Origin: an uncultured Bacillota bacterium | Lineage (GTDB): Bacteria; Bacillota_I; Bacilli_A; Erysipelotrichales; Erysipelotrichaceae | Length of the DNA stretch: 8,635 bases | Assembly: GCA_946619805.1 (NCBI GenBank) | Contig: CAMOMM010000026.1 | Location: forward strand, 1 to 8,635 | Direction of reading: 5' to 3' | Shown: in pieces, positions 5,507 through 8,635 of the stretch | Layout of the letters: each line of letters begins with the position of its first letter | Position numbering within the stretch: position 1 is the first letter of the stretch | The notes under the pieces: model-generated | Told to the model about the DNA's origin: nothing | Seen by the model: the letters and a program-made list of their open reading frames with translations, nothing else | The model's database searches: none | Program-made: the position numbers and the translations under genes

Positions 5507-5530
5507 AGAGTTCTGATCATTCAGAACTCT
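5507..5530. terminator. Bidirectional terminator between tRNA-Asn and the small membrane protein gene
   Basis: AGAGTTCTGA (5507-5516) and TCAGAACTCT (5521-5530) form a perfect 10-bp stem around TCAT. TATTTTATT follows on the plus strand for the tRNA. On the minus strand a CTTTTTTT run follows for the membrane protein gene. The stem's last base is part of that gene's TAA stop (5532-5530). Confidence 0.9.
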
Positions 5531-5883
5531 TATTTTATTATTTCGCCATGCAGCAGATGGAATAAGGTACATATCAGTCCGGTGATGGCAATCGTACCGC
5601 CCAGTCCCAGAAATACCAGCCATGTCAGTTTCAGATGGAACATTATGAATACGACAATGTCCCCCAGCAGACACAGCGAACAGGTAACCACCGGGAAGAA
5701 ATAACGTGATCTGTATTTGTAGAAATTAAAGATCATGCTGATCATGATCACGATTCCCGGGATCATCAGCAGACACAGAGCTGCATTCTTCTGCTCACCC
5801 CTGTTCAGCAGCAGCCCGAAAACAATGAGAACCATGCCCATTACCGCCTGTAGAAGTGTCGCCGCAAATTTGTCTTTTTTCAT
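5530..5883 (-). CDS. Small hypothetical membrane protein, four predicted helices (117 aa)
   Basis: I do not recognise a family. The protein begins MKKDKFAATLLQ and has four hydrophobic segments, at about residues 8-26, 34-54, 61-82 and 86-111, joined by short basic or polar turns (NRGEQKN, YKYRSR). It has no catalytic motif. I chose the ATG at 5883 because a longer in-frame start at 6108 would run into the tgt coding region on the other strand and would place non-hydrophobic residues in front. There is no Shine-Dalgarno site. A TACAAT -10 box (5895-5890) places +1 exactly on the A of this ATG, so a leaderless mRNA is predicted. It is divergent from tgt and convergent with tRNA-Asn. A role linked to queuosine precursor uptake cannot be excluded, but nothing in the sequence shows it. 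Confidence 0.75.
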   Translation of the reverse strand: MKKDKFAATLLQAVMGMVLIVFGLLLNRGEQKNAALCLLMIPGIVIMISMIFNFYKYRSRYFFPVVTCSLCLLGDIVVFIMFHLKLTWLVFLGLGGTIAITGLICTLFHLLHGEIIK

Positions 5884-5889
5884 AGAATC

Positions 5890-5895
5890 ATTGTA
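5890..5895 (-). promoter_or_regulatory. -10 box of the 5530-5883 gene; predicts a leaderless mRNA
   Basis: TACAAT on the minus strand is a 5/6 match to the -10 consensus. The usual 7-base step leads to 5883, the A of the ATG. The -35 at 17 bp (ACCAAA) is poor, which lowers confidence. Confidence 0.45.
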
Positions 5896-5945
5896 TACTT
5901 TCTTTTGTGAACTTTGGTGAAATACACAAGTCACAGGTAAATTTA

Positions 5946-7120
<1,175 letters not shown>

Positions 7121-8143
7121 ATGAAAACATCTGATTTTGATTTTGAACTGCCTCAGGAGCTGATAGCTCAGACTCCTCTGGAAAACCGCAGCGGTTCCCG
7201 ACTGCTGGTAGTTGACAGAAAGACCGGAACCTACAGTGACCATCACTTCAATGAAGTGATTGATTTTCTGCGTCCTGACGACATCATCGTCAGAAATAAC
7301 ACCCGTGTCATCCCGGCCCGTCTTTTCGGTGAAAAGAAGGAAACCAACGGACATGTTGAAGTTCTGTTATTAAGAGATACCGGTAACGACATCTGGGAAA
7401 CCCTGGTAGGCAACGCCCGCATCGTCAAGCTGGGAACCGTGATCACTTTTTCCGATCTGTTACAGGCGGAATGCGTTAAGATCGGGGAATCCGGCATCCG
7501 CTATTTCCACATGATCTACAGCGGAATCTTCATGGAGATCCTGGATAAGCTGGGAGAAGTACCTTTACCGCCTTACATCAGGGAAAAACTGCGGGATCCG
7601 GAAAGATATCAGACCGTCTACTCCAAAATAGAAGGAAGCGCCGCTGCCCCGACTGCCGGTCTTCATTTTACCAATGAACTGATTTCACGGATCGAAGCCA
7701 AAGGCTGCCGTTTTGTTGACGTTACCCTGCATATCGGATTAGGAACTTTCCGTCCGGTTCAGGTTGATGACATCAGCGAACATCACATGCATTCCGAGTA
7801 TTATCACATATCTGAAGAAGCTGCTGACATACTCAACCGGGCCAGGGCCAACGGACAGAGGATAATCTGTGTCGGCACCACTTCCGTAAGAACGCTGGAG
7901 TCAAACTATAAAAAGTATCACACTTTCAAGTCCACCAGCGAAGAAACTGACATCTTCATCTTCCCGGGTTACCAGTTTGAAGCCGTTGATGCCATGATCA
8001 CCAACTTTCATCTGCCTAAATCAACCCTGATCATGATGATCTGCGCCTTTGCAGGGCAGGATCTTATCTGGAAAGCCTACAAACACGCCATTGAGGAAAG
8101 ATACCGTTTCTTCTCCTTCGGCGACAGCATGATGATATTATGA
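7121..8143 (+). CDS. queA: S-adenosylmethionine:tRNA ribosyltransferase-isomerase
   Basis: QueA transfers and rearranges the ribosyl part of S-adenosylmethionine onto preQ1-34 in tRNA, giving epoxyqueuosine-34. At 340 aa it has the usual length. Family signatures in order are LPPYI (149-153), EGSAAAPTAGLHF (171-183), LHIGLGTFRPV (203-213), VGTTSVRTLE (251-260), NFHLPKSTL (295-303), AFAG (309-312) and the C-terminal RFFSFGDSMMI (329-339). The ATG directly follows the tgt TAA with no gap, and AAGAGG (7108-7113), inside the end of tgt, lies 7 bases upstream. Its TGA stop overlaps the queH start as ATGA, so translation of all three genes is probably coupled. Its presence argues that the TGT here inserts preQ1 rather than ready-made queuine, since queuine would need no QueA. 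Confidence 0.98.
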   Translation: MKTSDFDFELPQELIAQTPLENRSGSRLLVVDRKTGTYSDHHFNEVIDFLRPDDIIVRNNTRVIPARLFGEKKETNGHVEVLLLRDTGNDIWETLVGNARIVKLGTVITFSDLLQAECVKIGESGIRYFHMIYSGIFMEILDKLGEVPLPPYIREKLRDPERYQTVYSKIEGSAAAPTAGLHFTNELISRIEAKGCRFVDVTLHIGLGTFRPVQVDDISEHHMHSEYYHISEEAADILNRARANGQRIICVGTTSVRTLESNYKKYHTFKSTSEETDIFIFPGYQFEAVDAMITNFHLPKSTLIMMICAFAGQDLIWKAYKHAIEERYRFFSFGDSMMIL

Positions 8144-8635
8144 AAAACCAGCCAAAGAAGTACTACTACAACCTGCAGCTGCGGGAAATTGACAGAATAA
8201 AAGGCTTACAAAATAAGCCCACTTTACTTATGCATACCTGCTGCGGGGTCTGTGCCTGCTATCCGATAGTCTATCTGACGCAGTACTTCGACCTGACGCT
8301 GTATTACTATAACGACAACATCTATCCTGAAGAGGAATACGAAAAGCGTTATTCCGAACTGAAAAGATACGTGGAGATCTTCAACCGAGAAAACGGTCAG
8401 AACGTGAAGCTGATAAAGTGCGAGTATCATAACCGGGAGTATACCCGGAAACTGGCTCCCTATGCTGACTCACCGGAAGGCGGCCAGCGCTGCCATATCT
8501 GCTATGATCTCCGTCTGGCCAAGGGTATGGACTATGCCATTGAACATGATTATGATTACTTTACCACTGTCATGACTGTTTCAAGACAGAAGGATTCCGT
8601 CATCCTGAATCAGATCGGTGAACGCCTCAACAATA
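8140..8635 (+). CDS. queH: Epoxyqueuosine reductase QueH (partial, runs off right edge)
   Basis: QueH reduces epoxyqueuosine-34 to queuosine-34, the last step. It is the non-cobalamin alternative to QueG (formerly DUF208). The first 165 residues are present. LLMHTCCGVCACYP (29-42) gives Cys34, Cys35 and Cys38, and GGQRCHICYDLRL (114-126) gives Cys118 and Cys121. Family knowledge places five conserved cysteines around an iron-sulfur cluster and a nearby iron site; all five appear here, with an extra Cys40. TTVMTVSRQKDS (142-153) matches the family's downstream conserved block. The ATG at 8140 overlaps the queA stop (ATGA). No ribosome binding site stands out, consistent with translational coupling. 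The C-terminal part lies outside the window. Confidence 0.95.
   Translation, partial: MKNQPKKYYYNLQLREIDRIKGLQNKPTLLMHTCCGVCACYPIVYLTQYFDLTLYYYNDNIYPEEEYEKRYSELKRYVEIFNRENGQNVKLIKCEYHNREYTRKLAPYADSPEGGQRCHICYDLRLAKGMDYAIEHDYDYFTTVMTVSRQKDSVILNQIGERLNN

Overview
This window comes from a low-to-moderate GC Gram-positive (Firmicutes/Bacillota) chromosome. Evidence: AAGGAGG-type ribosome binding sites, TATAAT-type promoters, a lipobox signal peptide, CCA-encoding tRNA genes, and several compact intrinsic terminators. The gene style would fit an Erysipelotrichia- or Clostridia-like gut or oral anaerobe, but that placement is an inference from style, not from a marker gene. No complete mobile element, CRISPR array or rRNA is present.

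Layout. Positions 1-290 hold no gene I can support. They contain four copies of a TTGACCCCA motif in two tandem pairs, a long AT-rich hairpin, and the terminator of a two-tRNA unit. That unit is tRNA-Ile(GAT) then tRNA-Ala(TGC), read on the minus strand from a TTGACA promoter. Next is an uncharacterised minus-strand membrane protein (562-1125). It is divergent from acylphosphatase (1204-1482, plus), whose promoter places the transcription start on the A of its ATG. A bidirectional terminator separates acyP from a convergent minus-strand block. In transcription order that block is: LOG-family phosphoribohydrolase (5283-4735), AI-2E-family permease (4730-3534), an unlisted 48-residue acidic-tailed small protein (3482-3336), and a DUF885 zinc-metallopeptidase-like lipoprotein (3298-1535). 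The LOG and permease genes are 4 nt apart and form an operon. The small protein has its own candidate promoter and is followed by a hairpin just ahead of the lipoprotein's ribosome binding site.

The right part starts with tRNA-Asn(GTT) on the plus strand. It is followed by a small four-helix membrane protein on the minus strand (5530-5883), again with a promoter that predicts a leaderless mRNA. Divergent from it is a tightly coupled plus-strand operon, tgt-queA-queH: the queA ATG directly follows the tgt stop, and queH overlaps queA by ATGA. QueH runs off the right edge.

These three enzymes are the late steps of queuosine synthesis. TGT exchanges guanine-34 for preQ1 in GUN-anticodon tRNAs, QueA adds the epoxycyclopentanediol from SAM, and QueH reduces epoxyqueuosine to queuosine. 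The tRNA-Asn(GTT) just upstream is itself a substrate class for this modification. The preQ1-making genes (queC, queD, queE, queF) are not in the window, so the source of preQ1 (local synthesis elsewhere or salvage) cannot be decided here.

Overall the region is mostly ordinary core genome. The best second-look items are the TTGACCCCA repeat cluster next to the tRNA-Ala 3' end, the small acidic protein with its intercistronic hairpin, the two predicted leaderless genes, and substitutions near the active sites of TGT and acylphosphatase.
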